Shown: positions 50,512 through 60,776, numbered from the stretch's first letter. The stretch: DNA of 64,000 nt from Rhodanobacter thiooxydans (GCF_021545845.1 NZ_CP088923.1:2170001-2234000); one strand, 5' to 3'. Notes: generated by a model not told the origin, from the letters alone. Made by a program: numbers and translations.

Positions 50512-51501
50512 ATGATGACGTTGCAACCCGTGCTCGCCTTCGCCTGGAACCCTGCCGTCGGCATCCCGATGCTGATCGTTGGGGTGATCGTGCTGGCGCT
50601 GATCTGGCTGTTCGGCCAGCCGAAGAAGGAGCAGGGCAGGCGCAGGGCGATGCCGGAGCCACATGCCGGCGAGCGTCGTGAACCCACCCTGGGCGGGCCG
50701 GGGAGCGAACCGGGCGCAGGCGAACCCTTCATCGGCGATACGCAGCCGCAGCAGGGCGAGCTCGACGTCGGCCTGCGCGAGGAACTCGAGCGGCTGGGCG
50801 CCACACTGTCCGGCGAGCGCGCCAAGGCGCCCATGCCCGCCGCACCCAAGGCCAGATCCAGGCAGCAGCCCAAGCTGGCCGACCATGTCGCCTCGATCAT
50901 CGACGCCCTGCGCGCGCCCAGCTCCGGCGAACCGGCGGCACCGGACGCCTTGCCTGCGGCGGAGGAGCCTGCTTTACCGGCGCAGGCGCCCGTTGCCGCG
51001 CCAGCCGCCGTTGCGCCGCCGCGTTCCGAGCTTGGCCGGCGCCCGGCGCAACTGCCGGTGGAGCGCATCGTCACCTTGTTCGTGGTGGCCCGCGACAACG
51101 GGCGCTTCCACGGCCCGGACCTGGTCGTGGCCGCCGAGAAGGCCGGCCTGGAATTCGGCGACATGGGCATCTACCACCGCCTGGTCGACGGCAAGCGCGA
51201 GCTGGGGCCGATCTTCAGCGTCGCCAACATGCTCAAGCCCGGCAATTTCGACCTGGCCCGGCTGGATGCCTTGCGCACGCCGGGGGTGAGCTTCTTCATG
51301 ACCCTGCCGGCGCCGTTGCCGGCGCTGGACGCGTGGGACGCGATGCTGCCCACCGCGCAGCGCCTGGCCGAACTGCTGGACGGTCAGGTGCTGGACGAGG
51401 AACGCAACGCGCTCGGTCGCCAGCGCATCGCCCACATCCGCGACCAGCTGCGCGGCTGGGACCGCGACCACGAAGGCAAGGAAATCATCTTCGGGCGTTG
51501 A
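50512..51501 (+). CDS. zipA: Cell division protein ZipA
   Basis: A 329-residue protein that tethers FtsZ to the membrane. The N-terminal membrane helix (IPMLIVGVIVLALIWLFG, about residues 18-35) is followed by a basic then Pro/Ala-rich linker and a C-terminal FtsZ-binding domain (about 185-329, VERIVTLFVVARDNGRFHGP to the end). Position directly after smc matches other gammaproteobacteria, where ligA usually follows; here msrA lies convergently instead, so ligA has moved or been lost from this place. Confidence 0.94.
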   Translation: MMTLQPVLAFAWNPAVGIPMLIVGVIVLALIWLFGQPKKEQGRRRAMPEPHAGERREPTLGGPGSEPGAGEPFIGDTQPQQGELDVGLREELERLGATLSGERAKAPMPAAPKARSRQQPKLADHVASIIDALRAPSSGEPAAPDALPAAEEPALPAQAPVAAPAAVAPPRSELGRRPAQLPVERIVTLFVVARDNGRFHGPDLVVAAEKAGLEFGDMGIYHRLVDGKRELGPIFSVANMLKPGNFDLARLDALRTPGVSFFMTLPAPLPALDAWDAMLPTAQRLAELLDGQVLDEERNALGRQRIAHIRDQLRGWDRDHEGKEIIFGR

Positions 51502-51509
51502 TGTCCGGG

Positions 51510-52019
51510 TCAGCCGACCGCGTGGCGGTGCGGCAGTTTCCAGCCCGGCCGGATGAAATGGCAGGTATAGCCGTCGGGGTAGTGCTCCAGGTAATCCTGG
51601 TGCTCGGGTTCGGCTTCCCAGAAATCGCCGGCCGGCGCCACTTCCGTCGCCACCTTGCCGGGCCACAGGCCCGAGGCATCCACGTCGGCGATGGTGTCCT
51701 CGGCGATCCGCTTCTGCTCCTCGGATGTATAGAAGATCGCCGAGCGATAGGAACTGCCGCGGTCGTTGCCCTGCCGGTTCGGCGTGGACGGGTCGTGGAT
51801 CTGGAAGAAGAATTCCAGCAACGTGCGATAGCCGATGCGCGCCGGATCGAACACGATCTCGATCGCCTCGGCATGGCTGCCATGGTGGCGGTAGGTCGCA
51901 TTCGGCACCTCGCCGCCGCTGTAGCCGACGCGCGTTGAAACCACGCCGTCCAGGCGGCGGATCAGGTCCTGCATGCCCCAGAAGCAACCGCCGGCGAGCA
52001 CTGCGCGCTCGGTGCTCAT
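51510..52019 (-). CDS. msrA: Peptide methionine-(S)-sulfoxide reductase MsrA
   Basis: A 169-residue repair enzyme for oxidised methionine. The nucleophile is in [17 protein letters not shown], and the family segments [20 protein letters not shown] and [20 protein letters not shown] follow. Its ATG at 52019 overlaps the msrB stop (ATGA), so msrB-msrA is one operon read leftwards. It ends eight bases from the convergent zipA stop. Confidence 0.97.
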   Translation of the reverse strand: MSTERAVLAGGCFWGMQDLIRRLDGVVSTRVGYSGGEVPNATYRHHGSHAEAIEIVFDPARIGYRTLLEFFFQIHDPSTPNRQGNDRGSSYRSAIFYTSEEQKRIAEDTIADVDASGLWPGKVATEVAPAGDFWEAEPEHQDYLEHYPDGYTCHFIRPGWKLPHRHAVG

Positions 52020-52465
52020 CGCGTCTGCTCCACCTGGTCCAGGTAGTCGCCGTAGCCTTCGGCCGCCATGTCGTCGCGGGGGACGAAGCGCAGCGAGGCC
52101 GAGTTGATGCAGTAGCGCAGGCCGCCGCGATCGGCCGGGCCATCGGGAAAAACGTGGCCGAGGTGGCTGTCGCCGTGCACCGAGCGCACCTCGGTGCGGA
52201 TCATGCCGTGCGAGGTATCGCGCAGTTCGTGGACGTGGGCCGGCTCGATCGGCCGGGTGAAGCTCGGCCAGCCACAAGGCGATTCGAATTTGTCGGTCGA
52301 GGCGAACAGCGGCTCGCCCGACACGATGTCGACGTAGATGCCCGGCTCCCGGTTGTGCAGGTACTCGCCGGTGCCGGGGCGCTCCGTGCCGCTTTGCTGG
52401 GTCACCCGGTACTGCTCGGGGCTGAGCCGCGACAACACCTCGGGATTCCTGGTGTAACGGGGCAT
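52016..52465 (-). CDS. msrB: Peptide methionine-(R)-sulfoxide reductase MsrB
   Basis: A 149-residue Msr[15 protein letters not shown] and the catalytic Cys in [12 protein letters not shown] are diagnostic. The paired Cys-x-x-Cys zinc motifs of many MsrB proteins are absent, so this is the zinc-free form. ATG 52465 follows AGGAGG; an upstream extension is not supported. Together with msrA it repairs both methionine sulfoxide isomers. Confidence 0.96.
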   Translation of the reverse strand: MPRYTRNPEVLSRLSPEQYRVTQQSGTERPGTGEYLHNREPGIYVDIVSGEPLFASTDKFESPCGWPSFTRPIEPAHVHELRDTSHGMIRTEVRSVHGDSHLGHVFPDGPADRGGLRYCINSASLRFVPRDDMAAEGYGDYLDQVEQTR

Positions 52466-52743
52466 GCGGAGCCTCCTGTCGTGATTCGGATGCAGGTGGA
52501 AGATGGCTGTTCCCGCGCACTTATCAAGGCAGCCGGTGAAAACGACGGAAGAAGAAGGCGCTTCGGATTCTCTTGCGATCGCGGGCTTCACAGAACACGT
52601 GCGTGCCCGCAGGTCGGCCATCAGGCGCATAAGCGCGAAAGGTGGGCAATGCATCAGCCGTCCTCTCATTTCTTGAGATGCCGAGGGAGGACGCTGGAGT
52701 CCGCCTCATCTTCAAAACTGGATGCGATTAAAACTACAAGGTA

Positions 52744-52759
52744 TTGATATATATATCAA
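52744..52759. other. Perfect AT-rich palindrome
   Basis: TTGATATATATATCAA, a 16-base exact palindrome in a GC-rich setting, 278 bases upstream of the msrB start and 231 bases upstream of lexA2. It could be a binding site or a cruciform-prone sequence; no partner can be named. Confidence 0.5.
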
Positions 52760-52779
52760 AAGTATGATTAACCGACTTC

Positions 52780-52929
52780 TTGCTTGTCATTCCTGCGAAG
52801 GCAGGAAGCGCTTTTCAACAGACGAAGGTCTGGTCATCCAGCGCCTTTGCGTTCAACGGCTTGGAGCCGCTGGATCCCAGCTTGACCAGCCTCCGGCTGT
52901 TGAAAAGCGCCTCGCTGGATGACGAGCAA
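52780..52929. repeat. Palindromic repeat upstream of lexA2
   Basis: A 150-base imperfect inverted repeat: outer ends TTGCTTGTCATTCC / GGATGACGAGCAA, an inner hairpin TTCCTGC / GCAGGAA, and exact 14-base arms GCGCTTTTCAACAG / CTGTTGAAAAGCGC (52808-52821, 52897-52910). It looks like a small non-coding mobile element (MITE-like). The rest of the 524-base gap (52466-52779) shows no gene I can support. Confidence 0.7.
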
Positions 52930-52967
52930 AATCAGAGCCTCCCCAGCAATATTTTTCTACTCTCAAT

Positions 52968-52987
52968 TTTCACCTATTTAGGTGAAA
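52968..52987 (+). promoter_or_regulatory. Probable LexA2 operator of the mutagenesis cassette
   Basis: TTTCACCTATTTAGGTGAAA: exact 9-base arms around TT, ending two bases before the lexA2 ATG. A repressor bound here would block promoter escape or initiation of the whole lexA2-imuA-imuB-dnaE2 unit. Its sequence differs from the E. coli SOS box, as expected for a second LexA with its own site. Confidence 0.68.
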
Positions 52988-52989
52988 CT

Positions 52990-53619
52990 ATGCGAACCAT
53001 GACCATCCAGATCACGAATCGCCAGTTGAACGTCCTTGCCTTCATCCGCGCCCGGATCGAGCGCGATGGGCAGTCACCCACGCTCGAGGAAATCGGCGAG
53101 GCATTGGGCATCGGCAACGTCAGCGCGGTGCTCAAGCACATCCGCTCGCTCGAAGCGAAAGGCCGCTTGACCATCGAACCCAACCACGCCCGCAGCATCC
53201 GGCTGGTGCGCGAGCCCGATCCGCTGGATGCGGACACCATGGAGCTGCCGCTGATCGGTCGCATCGCGGCCGGCGAGCCGTTGTTTTCGGAGTCACGGGT
53301 CGATCGCAGCCTGCGTGTATCCCGTTCGCTGTTCCGGTTGCGGCCGGACTACCTGGTGAAGGTGGTCGGCGATTCGATGCGCGGGGAAGGCATTCTCGAT
53401 GGCGACCTGGTGGCGGTGCACGCCACGCCGGTGGCCCGTCATGGCCAGGTGGTGGCCGCACGCGTGGGCGGCGACCGTTTCACGATCAAGCGGCTGTACT
53501 GGAAAGGCGACGTGGTTCGCCTGCTGCCCAACAGCCCGGGTTTCCACCCGATCGACGTGGACCCCACCGAAGACTTCGCGATTGAAGGCCTGTATGCAGG
53601 CCTGCTGCGGGGCAGCTGA
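52990..53619 (+). CDS. lexA: LexA-type SOS repressor of the imu cassette (LexA2)
   Basis: A 209-residue LexA. The winged-helix DNA-binding domain has LEEIGEALGIGNVSAVLKHI (about residues 36-55). The Ala-Gly self-cleavage site is in RIAAGEPLF (about 92-93), and the catalytic Ser and Lys are in GDSMRGEGILDGD and DRFTIKRL. It is the first gene of the imuA-imuB-dnaE2 cassette, overlapping imuA (TGATG), so this is the cassette-linked second LexA rather than necessarily the genome-wide SOS repressor. ATG 52990 is used; ATG 52999 is possible. Confidence 0.93.
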   Translation: MRTMTIQITNRQLNVLAFIRARIERDGQSPTLEEIGEALGIGNVSAVLKHIRSLEAKGRLTIEPNHARSIRLVREPDPLDADTMELPLIGRIAAGEPLFSESRVDRSLRVSRSLFRLRPDYLVKVVGDSMRGEGILDGDLVAVHATPVARHGQVVAARVGGDRFTIKRLYWKGDVVRLLPNSPGFHPIDVDPTEDFAIEGLYAGLLRGS

Positions 53620-54242
53620 TGAACGCAGTGGTTCCACTTTCCGCCTTGCTCGATGCACGCCGGGTCTGGCGTGGCCGTGCTGCCGTGGTCCCAGCCGGCG
53701 ACCAGCCCACCGGCTGGCGCGCACTCGATACCGTGCTGCCGGCGGGCGGCTGGCCCGACGCCTCGCTGTCCGAGATCCTGCTGCCCGCCGATGGCGTGGG
53801 CGAACTTCGCCTGGTGCTGCCCACGCTGGCGCGATTGACCCGAAGCCGGCGCAACGTGGTGATCGTGTCGCCGCCATATGCGCCGTGTGTCGCTGGCTGG
53901 CAGCAGCAAGGCGTCGACATGCGCCAGGTGGACATCGTCGAGGCCCCTGAAAAGGACGTGCTTTGGGCGACCGAACAATGCCTGCGTTCGGGAAGCTGTG
54001 CCGCCGTGCTGGCATGGCCGCGGCAAGCCGACGATCGCGCCTTGCGTCGCCTGCAGGTGGCGGCGGCTACCGGGCAGGCGCTCGCCTTCGTGTTCCGTGA
54101 TCGCTCCCATCTTTCCAACGCCTCGCCGGCCGCGCTGCGCCTGGAACTGGAAGCCTTGCCGCAGCCGCAGCTGTGGGTGCGCAAATGCCGCGGTGGGGCC
54201 GTGCCCACCCGGCCCGTTCCGCTGGCGCGACTTGCCGGTTGA
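53619..54242 (+). CDS. imuA: Translesion-synthesis accessory protein ImuA
   Basis: A 207-residue RecA-like protein (also called SulA2) of the mutasome: LDTVLPAGGWPDASLSEILL and LTRSRRNVVIVSPPYAP match the family. It lacks a full Walker A and is thought to link RecA filaments with ImuB and DnaE2. Its ATG overlaps the lexA2 stop; imuB follows after 12 bases. Confidence 0.92.
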   Translation: MNAVVPLSALLDARRVWRGRAAVVPAGDQPTGWRALDTVLPAGGWPDASLSEILLPADGVGELRLVLPTLARLTRSRRNVVIVSPPYAPCVAGWQQQGVDMRQVDIVEAPEKDVLWATEQCLRSGSCAAVLAWPRQADDRALRRLQVAAATGQALAFVFRDRSHLSNASPAALRLELEALPQPQLWVRKCRGGAVPTRPVPLARLAG

Positions 54243-54254
54243 TGGCGACCGGAC

Positions 54255-55658
54255 ATGCTCTGGACCTGCATCAACCTGCCGCATCTGGCCATGGATGGGA
54301 TGCTTCGACGCCGCCCCACGACGGGGCCGCTGGTGCTCGTCGACGGTCCGGCCAACGCCCGCGCGATCGTTTCGGCCAATGAATCCGCACAGGCGGCGGG
54401 CCTGCATGTCGGGCAGCGACTTAGCGCCGCCCAGGCGCTGCTGTCGAAGTTCGAGGCGATTCCGTACGACCGCGAATCGGTCGATCGCTGGCACCGCTTT
54501 CTCGCGGCCGTGGCCTACCGGTACAGCTCCGAGGTCAGCCTGCTGCCACACGCGATCGTGCTGGAAGTCAGCCGCAGTATGAGCCTGTTCGGGCCGTGGC
54601 CGCAGCTTGAAGCGATGCTGCGGGCGGATTTCGCCGGGCTGGGATTTCGCCATCGGCTGGCCGCGGCACCGACGGCTCACGCCGCGCATGTGTTGGCCAC
54701 GGTCTCCGACGGGCAGGCGGTGCTGTCTGTCGATGCGCTGCGCCATGCCCTGCAGCGGGTGCCGCTCGCGAAGAGCTTTTTGCCGGCGAACGCCATCGCC
54801 GCGCTGCCCGGCATGGGCATCCGCAGCCTGGGACAGGTGCTGGCGCTGCCGCGGGATGGTCTGCGCCGGCGCTTCGGCGCGGAACTGCTGGATGCGCTGG
54901 ATCGCCTAATCGGCGACCGGCTCTCCGGACTGGAGCTGTATCGTCCACCGGACACCTTCGACCTGCGCATCGAATTGCTCCACGAAGTGGAGAATCAGTC
55001 GGCATTGATCTTTCCGGTGCGACGCATGGCCGATGACCTTGCCGCCTATCTCGCCGGCCGCGATGGAGGCGTGCAACGTTTCCTGCTGCGCCTGGAACAT
55101 CGCGAGGAACGCTGTACCGATGTGCCGGTGGGGCTGCTGGCGCCGGAGCGCGAGGGCGCGATGCTGTTCGAGTTCGCACGGGGCCGGCTGGAACACGTCG
55201 TGCTCCCCGAGCCGGTGCTGGCGCTGCGCCTGATCGCGCGCGAGCTGCCGGCGTTTGTGCCCGCCGGGCGCGATCTGTTCGACGAACGGCCGGCGAATGC
55301 ATTGCCGATCGGGCAGCTGCGCGAACGCCTGCGCGCGCGCCTTGGCGATCGGGCGGTCTATCGGTTGGGCAGCACCACCGATCCGCGTCCCGAACGCGCC
55401 CAGGCCGTGGCCGAATGCGGCGGCGTCCACGACGAGCCATCGCCGCGGCCCACCTGGCTGCTGGCGCATCCGCTTCCCCTGCGCGGCGCGGCGCCGCGCA
55501 TCCTGGCCGGCCCCGAGCGGCTGGAAACCGGCTGGTGGGATGGCGCCGAAGCCTGCCGCGACTACTACGTGATCGAGACCTCGCTCGGCCAGCGGGCGTG
55601 GGCCTTCTGTCCGCCCGGCGAGCAAAGCGGCTGGATGCTGCAGGGCTGGTTCGCATGA
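54255..55658 (+). CDS. imuB: Y-family polymerase-like protein ImuB
   Basis: A 467-residue member of the DinB/Y-family branch without activity: it has the fold ([35 protein letters not shown]) but not the full set of catalytic acidic residues. In studied bacteria ImuB is the hub that binds the beta clamp, ImuA and DnaE2. The position between imuA and dnaE2 and the length fit. Start ATG 54255. Confidence 0.93.
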   Translation: MLWTCINLPHLAMDGMLRRRPTTGPLVLVDGPANARAIVSANESAQAAGLHVGQRLSAAQALLSKFEAIPYDRESVDRWHRFLAAVAYRYSSEVSLLPHAIVLEVSRSMSLFGPWPQLEAMLRADFAGLGFRHRLAAAPTAHAAHVLATVSDGQAVLSVDALRHALQRVPLAKSFLPANAIAALPGMGIRSLGQVLALPRDGLRRRFGAELLDALDRLIGDRLSGLELYRPPDTFDLRIELLHEVENQSALIFPVRRMADDLAAYLAGRDGGVQRFLLRLEHREERCTDVPVGLLAPEREGAMLFEFARGRLEHVVLPEPVLALRLIARELPAFVPAGRDLFDERPANALPIGQLRERLRARLGDRAVYRLGSTTDPRPERAQAVAECGGVHDEPSPRPTWLLAHPLPLRGAAPRILAGPERLETGWWDGAEACRDYYVIETSLGQRAWAFCPPGEQSGWMLQGWFA

Positions 55659-55668
55659 GCCGGCTCGC

Positions 55669-58600
55669 ATGAGCGATTACGCCGAACTGCATTGCCTGTC
55701 CGATTTCTCCTTCGGTCGCGGTGCCTCGAACGCGGCCGAGTTGTTCGAGCGTGCCAGGGCATGCGGTTACAGCGCGCTGGCGATCACCGACGAATGTTCG
55801 CTCGCCGGTATCGTGCGTGCATACCAGGCCTCGAACGAAACCGGCCTGAAACTGATCGTGGGTGCCGAATTCCAGCTCGAGGATGGCCCGAAGCTGGTGC
55901 TGCTGTGCGAGAACCGGCAGGGTTATGCCGAACTCTGCCGGCTGATCACGCGCGGGCGCCGTGCTTCGGGGAAAGGCACGTACCGGCTCACCTGCGCGGA
56001 CCTGGAAAGCGGCATGCCGGGCACGCTGGCCTTGTGGATGCCCGGGCTGCAAGCGGACACCGCCCACGGCCGCTGGATACGCGCGACGTTTGGCGACCGC
56101 GCATGGCTGGCGGTGGAACTGCATCGCGGCCCCGACGACGTCGGGCGCCTGTGCGAACTGCAGGCGCTTGGCCACGCACTGGACCTTCCGCTGGCGGCCA
56201 GCGGCGACGTACACATGCACGTGCGCCGCCGGCTGGCCTTGCAGCACACGCTCACCGCGATCCGCCATCGCGTGCCGATCGCCGAGGCGGGCGCGCTGAT
56301 CTTCCGCAATGGCGAACGGCATTTGCGCCGACGCGACGTGCTGGCCGGGATCTATCCCGCAGCCCTGATGCAGGAGAGCGTGCGCATCGCCGAACGCTGC
56401 ACGTTCCATATGGGCGAGCTGAAATACGACTACCCGACCGAACTGGTGCCGGATGGCCACACGCCCGCCAGCTGGCTGCGCCAGCTGGCGGAGGAGGGCA
56501 TCCGCTGGCGCTGGCCGCAAGGCGCGAGCGCCAAGGTGCGCAAGCTGATCGATGACGAACTGGCGCTGATCGCGTCGAAGCAGTACGAAGCTTTTTTTCT
56601 CACCGTGCACGACATCGTCCGCTTCGCACGTGGCGAAGGCATTCTCTGCCAGGGCCGCGGCTCGGCCGCCAATTCCGCCGTGTGTTTCGCGCTGGGCGTG
56701 ACCGAGGTGGACCCGGAGGTGAACCACCTGCTGGTGGCGCGCTTCATCAGCGAGGACCGCGACGAGCCACCCGACATCGACGTCGATTTCGAGCACGAGC
56801 GGCGCGAGGAGGTCATCCAGTACATCTACGGGAAATACGGGCGCGAGCGCGCGGCGCTGGCCGCCACCGTGATCTGCTACCGCGGCCGCAGCGCGGTGCG
56901 CGACGTGGCCAAGGCGCTCGGCCTGCCGCTGGACCAGATCGACCGGCTCAGCGACGTCTTTGCGCGCGGCTGGGGCGACAGCAAGGCTGACGAACGCTTG
57001 CGCGAACAGGGTTTCGATCCGGACAGCCCGATCATCCGCCGCGTGCTGAAGCTCACGTACGAACTGCTGGGCATGCCGCGGCATCTGTCGCAACACGTCG
57101 GCGGTTTCGTGATCTCCGATACCTCGCTGAGCGAAATGGTGCCGGTGGAAAATGCGGCGATGCCCGACCGCACGGTGATCCAGTGGGAGAAGGACGACCT
57201 GGATTACATGCGCATGCTGAAGGTCGATTGCCTGGCGCTGGGCATGCTGACCTGTCTGCGCAAATGCTTCGGCCTGCTGGAAAGCGGGCATGGCGTGGCG
57301 AAAACCATCGCGACGATCGAGCCGGGTGACCGCGCCACCTACGAGATGATCCAGCGTGCTGACACCGTCGGCGTGTTCCAGATCGAAAGCCGCGCGCAGA
57401 TGGCGATGCTGCCACGACATCGACCGGCGAATTTCTACGACCTGGTGATCCAGGTGGCGATCGTGCGCCCCGGCCCGATCCAGGGCGACATGGTGCATCC
57501 GTACCTGCGGCGCCGGAACAAGGAAGAAGTCGTCGATTATCCGTCACCGCAGTTCAAGGACGTGCTGGAACGCACGCTCGGCGTACCGCTGTTCCAGGAA
57601 CAGGTGATGAAGCTGGCCATCGTGGCGGCCGACTTCACCGATAGCGAGGCCGACAAGCTGCGCCGCTCGATGGCCGCATGGAAACGTCATGGCGGGCTGG
57701 AGCCGCATCGCGACAAGCTGATGCAGGGCATGCTGAAGAACGGTTACACGGCGGCATTCGCCGCACGCATTTTCGAGCAGATCAAGGGCTTCGGTTCCTA
57801 CGGTTTCCCCGAGTCGCACGCGGCCAGTTTCGCCAACCTGGTCTACGCCTCGTGCTGGCTGAAGTGTCATTACCCGGCGGCGTTCGCCTGCGCACTGCTC
57901 AATGCGCAGCCGATGGGTTTCTACGGGCCGAGCCAGATCGTGCAGGACGTGCGGCGTCATCGCGTCGCGGTGAGGCCGGTGGACGTACGTTTCAGCGACT
58001 GGGATTGCACGCTGGAACCTGATCCGCGCGGCCATGCTGATGCGCGCGCGATCCGGCTGGGCCTGCGCATGGTGCGGGGATGCTCCGAAGCGGCCGCGCT
58101 TCGCCTGATGGCGGCGCGCGGACGGCAACCGTTCGCCGACGTCACCGATCTGTGCTCGCGGGCCGGTCTCGATCGTCGCCATCAGGAACTGCTGGCTGAT
58201 GCAGCGGCCCTGCGTGGACTGGCCGGTCATCGCCATCGCGCGCGCTGGGCGGTGGCCGGTGTCGAGCCACAGTTGCCGTTGTTCGGCAGCGAAAGCCCGG
58301 GCGAGCGGGCCGTGGCCTTGCCGTTGCCCACGCAGGCCGAGGACACGCTGGCGGACTACGCACGCGTCGGTCTCAGTCTGGGCGCGCACCCACTGCGGCA
58401 GATCCGCGCCCGCTTGAACGCGGCGCACTGCATGGACGGAAAAACGCTGCGCAGACAACCGCACCACAGTCGCGTGCGCGTAGCCGGGCTGGTGACGTCG
58501 CGACAGCAGCCGCAAACCGCCAGCGGCATCATCTTCGTGACGCTGGAGGACGAGCATGGCCTGATCAACGTCATCGTGCGGCGGCAAGTGGCCGAAGCCC

Positions 58601-58749
58601 AGCGTCGTGCGCTGTTGCAGGCACGGTTGCTCGCGGTGGAAGGGCAGTGGGAAAACGTCGATCGCGTCAGTCACCTGATCGCACATCGACTGCGGGACCT
58701 CACCCCGCTGCTGGGTGCACTGGATGCGCGCTCGCGGGACTTTCACTGA
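55669..58749 (+). CDS. dnaE2: Error-prone DNA polymerase DnaE2
   Basis: A 1026-residue C-family polymerase used in damage-induced mutagenesis. The N-terminal PHP domain ([20 protein letters not shown]) has degenerate metal residues as usual for DnaE2; the polymerase palm has [19 protein letters not shown] and the core [17 protein letters not shown] clamp-binding-like segment QLPLFGS lies near the C-terminus before an OB fold. ATG 55669 begins 11 bases after the imuB stop, in one operon with lexA2, imuA and imuB. Confidence 0.96.
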   Translation: MSDYAELHCLSDFSFGRGASNAAELFERARACGYSALAITDECSLAGIVRAYQASNETGLKLIVGAEFQLEDGPKLVLLCENRQGYAELCRLITRGRRASGKGTYRLTCADLESGMPGTLALWMPGLQADTAHGRWIRATFGDRAWLAVELHRGPDDVGRLCELQALGHALDLPLAASGDVHMHVRRRLALQHTLTAIRHRVPIAEAGALIFRNGERHLRRRDVLAGIYPAALMQESVRIAERCTFHMGELKYDYPTELVPDGHTPASWLRQLAEEGIRWRWPQGASAKVRKLIDDELALIASKQYEAFFLTVHDIVRFARGEGILCQGRGSAANSAVCFALGVTEVDPEVNHLLVARFISEDRDEPPDIDVDFEHERREEVIQYIYGKYGRERAALAATVICYRGRSAVRDVAKALGLPLDQIDRLSDVFARGWGDSKADERLREQGFDPDSPIIRRVLKLTYELLGMPRHLSQHVGGFVISDTSLSEMVPVENAAMPDRTVIQWEKDDLDYMRMLKVDCLALGMLTCLRKCFGLLESGHGVAKTIATIEPGDRATYEMIQRADTVGVFQIESRAQMAMLPRHRPANFYDLVIQVAIVRPGPIQGDMVHPYLRRRNKEEVVDYPSPQFKDVLERTLGVPLFQEQVMKLAIVAADFTDSEADKLRRSMAAWKRHGGLEPHRDKLMQGMLKNGYTAAFAARIFEQIKGFGSYGFPESHAASFANLVYASCWLKCHYPAAFACALLNAQPMGFYGPSQIVQDVRRHRVAVRPVDVRFSDWDCTLEPDPRGHADARAIRLGLRMVRGCSEAAALRLMAARGRQPFADVTDLCSRAGLDRRHQELLADAAALRGLAGHRHRARWAVAGVEPQLPLFGSESPGERAVALPLPTQAEDTLADYARVGLSLGAHPLRQIRARLNAAHCMDGKTLRRQPHHSRVRVAGLVTSRQQPQTASGIIFVTLEDEHGLINVIVRRQVAEAQRRALLQARLLAVEGQWENVDRVSHLIAHRLRDLTPLLGALDARSRDFH

Positions 58750-58987
58750 ACGGCCGCCCGTCGTTGCACCGGCGCAGATGGTCGGGAGAACCGCGCGGGA
58801 ACGCTCCGCGTTAGTGTCAGCCCTGCGAACCGCTGGCCACCGGCACGCCTCGCGCGGCATGCGCAGCAGCGCGGAGGGATGCCAGGTGGCGAACCCCGGC
58901 GCCTGCGGGCCGAGTTCGCGCCATTGACCCCGCTCCTCTTGGTACGGGGCCGTGGTGCATGGCGCAGTGCACGGCCCGGGAACGGCT

Positions 58988-60058
58988 TCAGCCGAACTTC
59001 TTGATTACCTGGTCGAGGTTCTGGCGCAGCGTGTCCACGCCCGCCCACGGGTCGGTGCGCAAGCGCGCCAGGCGCCTGGGCGCGGAGCGGATGTCGAAAT
59101 CGCGGCCGCTTCTCAGCTTGCCCAGCTCGGCCCAACGCAGCGGCATGGCGACCGGCGCGCCGGGGCGCGCGCGCAGCGAGTACGACGCCACGCTGGTCGC
59201 GCCACGGCTGTTGCGCAGGTAATCCACGTAGATCAGGCCATTGCGGCGGGCCTTGCTGGCGGTGGCGACGAACTCCAGCGGATGGGCCTGCGCCAGCGTG
59301 CCGGCGAACGTCCGCGCGAAATCCTTCACCTGCGGCCAGGGGCAGCCGGGATTCAGCGGCACCACCACGTGCAGGCCCTTGCCGCCGGTGGTGCGCAGGA
59401 ATGATTCCAAACCCAGCTGCGACAGCAGCCGATGCACCAGCCGTGCCGCGGCCACCACGCGCTCCCAGCCCACGTTGTTGCCGGGGTCGAGATCGAACAC
59501 CACGCGGTCGGCACGGTCGGGCTGCTCGATGGTCGCGCCCCAGGGATGGAACTCCAGCACGCCGAACCGCACCAGCTCGATCACCGAGGCGGCGTCGCGC
59601 AGGTAGATGTAGCTGGCCTGGGCGCCGGACTCTTCCTTCAGCCTCGCGCTGCCGACGTGCTTCAGACCCTGGATCATGTGCTTCTGGAAGAAGCAGGTTT
59701 TCGCCGTGCCTTCCGGACAACGGATCACCGACACCGGACGGCCCGCCACGCCGGGCAGGAACCACTTCATTACACTGGCGTAGTAATCGGCCACCTGCTG
59801 CTTGGTGATGCCGTCGTCGGGATACACCACGCGCTCGGGATGGCTGATGACGATGCCGCCGGTGGTCTGGCCAGCCTGGCGGCGTGTGGAGGCCCTGGCA
59901 GGGCGGGCAGGCGGGGTGCGATCGGTATCGGCCAGGTCCGCCGCGGTCTTGTCGGTACGCATGGTCTTCAGGCTCGGTTGGCGCAACAGGTTCTTGTTGC
60001 CGATGCCGCGGTAGTACACCTCGGCCACCGCGACCGGTACACGCCCGGACTCGCTCAC
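58988..60058 (-). CDS. ligD: LigD polymerase domain, N-terminally truncated LigD
   Basis: A 356-residue protein with an intact archaeo-eukaryotic primase-type polymerase domain (GIVISHPERVVYPDDGITKQ; VVFDLDPGNNVGWERV with the catalytic Asp pair; TTGGKGLHVVVPL). The first residues after the start, AEVYYRGIGNKNLLRQPSL, are the typical end of the ATP-dependent ligase domain that precedes the polymerase domain in full LigD. The phosphoesterase and ligase parts are missing: the sequence upstream switches to a dispersed repeat at 60034, and the only start (GTG 60058) lies inside it. It may act as a stand-alone polymerase or be a remnant. The 238 bases before dnaE2 hold no gene I recognise. Confidence 0.85.
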   Translation of the reverse strand: MSESGRVPVAVAEVYYRGIGNKNLLRQPSLKTMRTDKTAADLADTDRTPPARPARASTRRQAGQTTGGIVISHPERVVYPDDGITKQQVADYYASVMKWFLPGVAGRPVSVIRCPEGTAKTCFFQKHMIQGLKHVGSARLKEESGAQASYIYLRDAASVIELVRFGVLEFHPWGATIEQPDRADRVVFDLDPGNNVGWERVVAAARLVHRLLSQLGLESFLRTTGGKGLHVVVPLNPGCPWPQVKDFARTFAGTLAQAHPLEFVATASKARRNGLIYVDYLRNSRGATSVASYSLRARPGAPVAMPLRWAELGKLRSGRDFDIRSAPRRLARLRTDPWAGVDTLRQNLDQVIKKFG

Positions 60059-60222
60059 ATGAAACAGTCACTGGCGTGATTGTTTCATGTTCGGCCATCG
60101 GGCAACCGCTCCTGCGTTGCCTCAACTCGGGCATCGGGCAACTGCTCCTGCGTTGCCTCAACTCGGGCATCCATGCCCTCGCCGTGGCCGGTCTGAGCGG
60201 TTGAAAAAATCACAACCCCTCA
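60034..60222 (-). repeat. Stop-codon-anchored modular repeat, copy B (right end missing)
   Basis: Inverted relative to copy A at 23411-23651 and very similar: the hairpin GGTTG-tgatttttt-CAACC starting at the merR stop codon, two 36-base tandem units, the CATGAAACA...TGTTTCATG hairpin, and GTGAGCGAGTCCGGGCGTGT. At GTGTACCGG the match ends: copy A continues with ACTCGCG and its terminator-like hairpin, copy B with the LigD coding sequence. The right third of the element is therefore missing here. Confidence 0.82.
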
Positions 60223-60621
60223 ACGCAGGGCCGCGATCAGCGGACAGGACACTTGGCCAGACTGGCTGTGGCAGGCGTGGACCAGCTGGGACAGGGTCCG
60301 TTCCATGCGCTTCAGGTCCGCCAGTTTCTCGCGCACGTCCTTGAGTTTGTGTTCGGCCAGCACACTGGCTTCGCTGCAATGCGTGCCGTCCTCCAGTTGC
60401 AACAGTTCGGCGATCTCGTCCAGGCTGAAGCCGAGTCGCTGAGCCGATTTCACGAATCGCACGCGCGCGACGTCCGTCTCGTCGTAACGGCGGATGCCGC
60501 CGTAAGGTTTGTCCGGTTCAGACAGCAGGCCTCGTCGTTGATAGAACCGGACCGTCTCCACATTGACCCCGGCCGCCTTGGCAAAGGCGCCGATGGTCAG
60601 GTTTTTCTGGCTGTTCGTCAT
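60220..60621 (-). CDS. merR: Mercuric resistance regulator MerR
   Basis: A 133-residue MerR (ATG 60621; ATG 60636 is possible). The winged helix [19 protein letters not shown] and the dimer helix precede the mercury site, whose three cysteines are all present: [20 protein letters not shown], then [15 protein letters not shown]. Divergent from merTPFA; it represses and, with Hg(II), activates that promoter by untwisting its 19-base spacer. The stop codon is the first base group of repeat copy B. Confidence 0.96.
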   Translation of the reverse strand: MTNSQKNLTIGAFAKAAGVNVETVRFYQRRGLLSEPDKPYGGIRRYDETDVARVRFVKSAQRLGFSLDEIAELLQLEDGTHCSEASVLAEHKLKDVREKLADLKRMERTLSQLVHACHSQSGQVSCPLIAALR

Positions 60622-60776
60622 CGCGCTTGATTCCATGCAGGACTGCGCAGGCAGGTTAGCACCGTGTGGCGATGCACAAAGGGCCAGATCCCGGCGTAGC
60701 CGTTATCACGGCGGCGTTCCCTCCACCGCGCAACGGCATGCGTCACGGCACCCGACAACACCTCCGCATGGAACGC

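Noticed and set aside
52466..52779. Possible gene between msrB and the palindromic repeat
   Set aside because: Only short frames without ribosome sites or recognisable motifs were seen; no support for a gene.
58743..60170. A 475-residue alternative frame across the LigD region
   Set aside because: It is in a different frame from the polymerase-domain protein, is Arg/Gly/Ala-rich and begins by translating the tandem repeat; the 356-residue frame carries the domain motifs.
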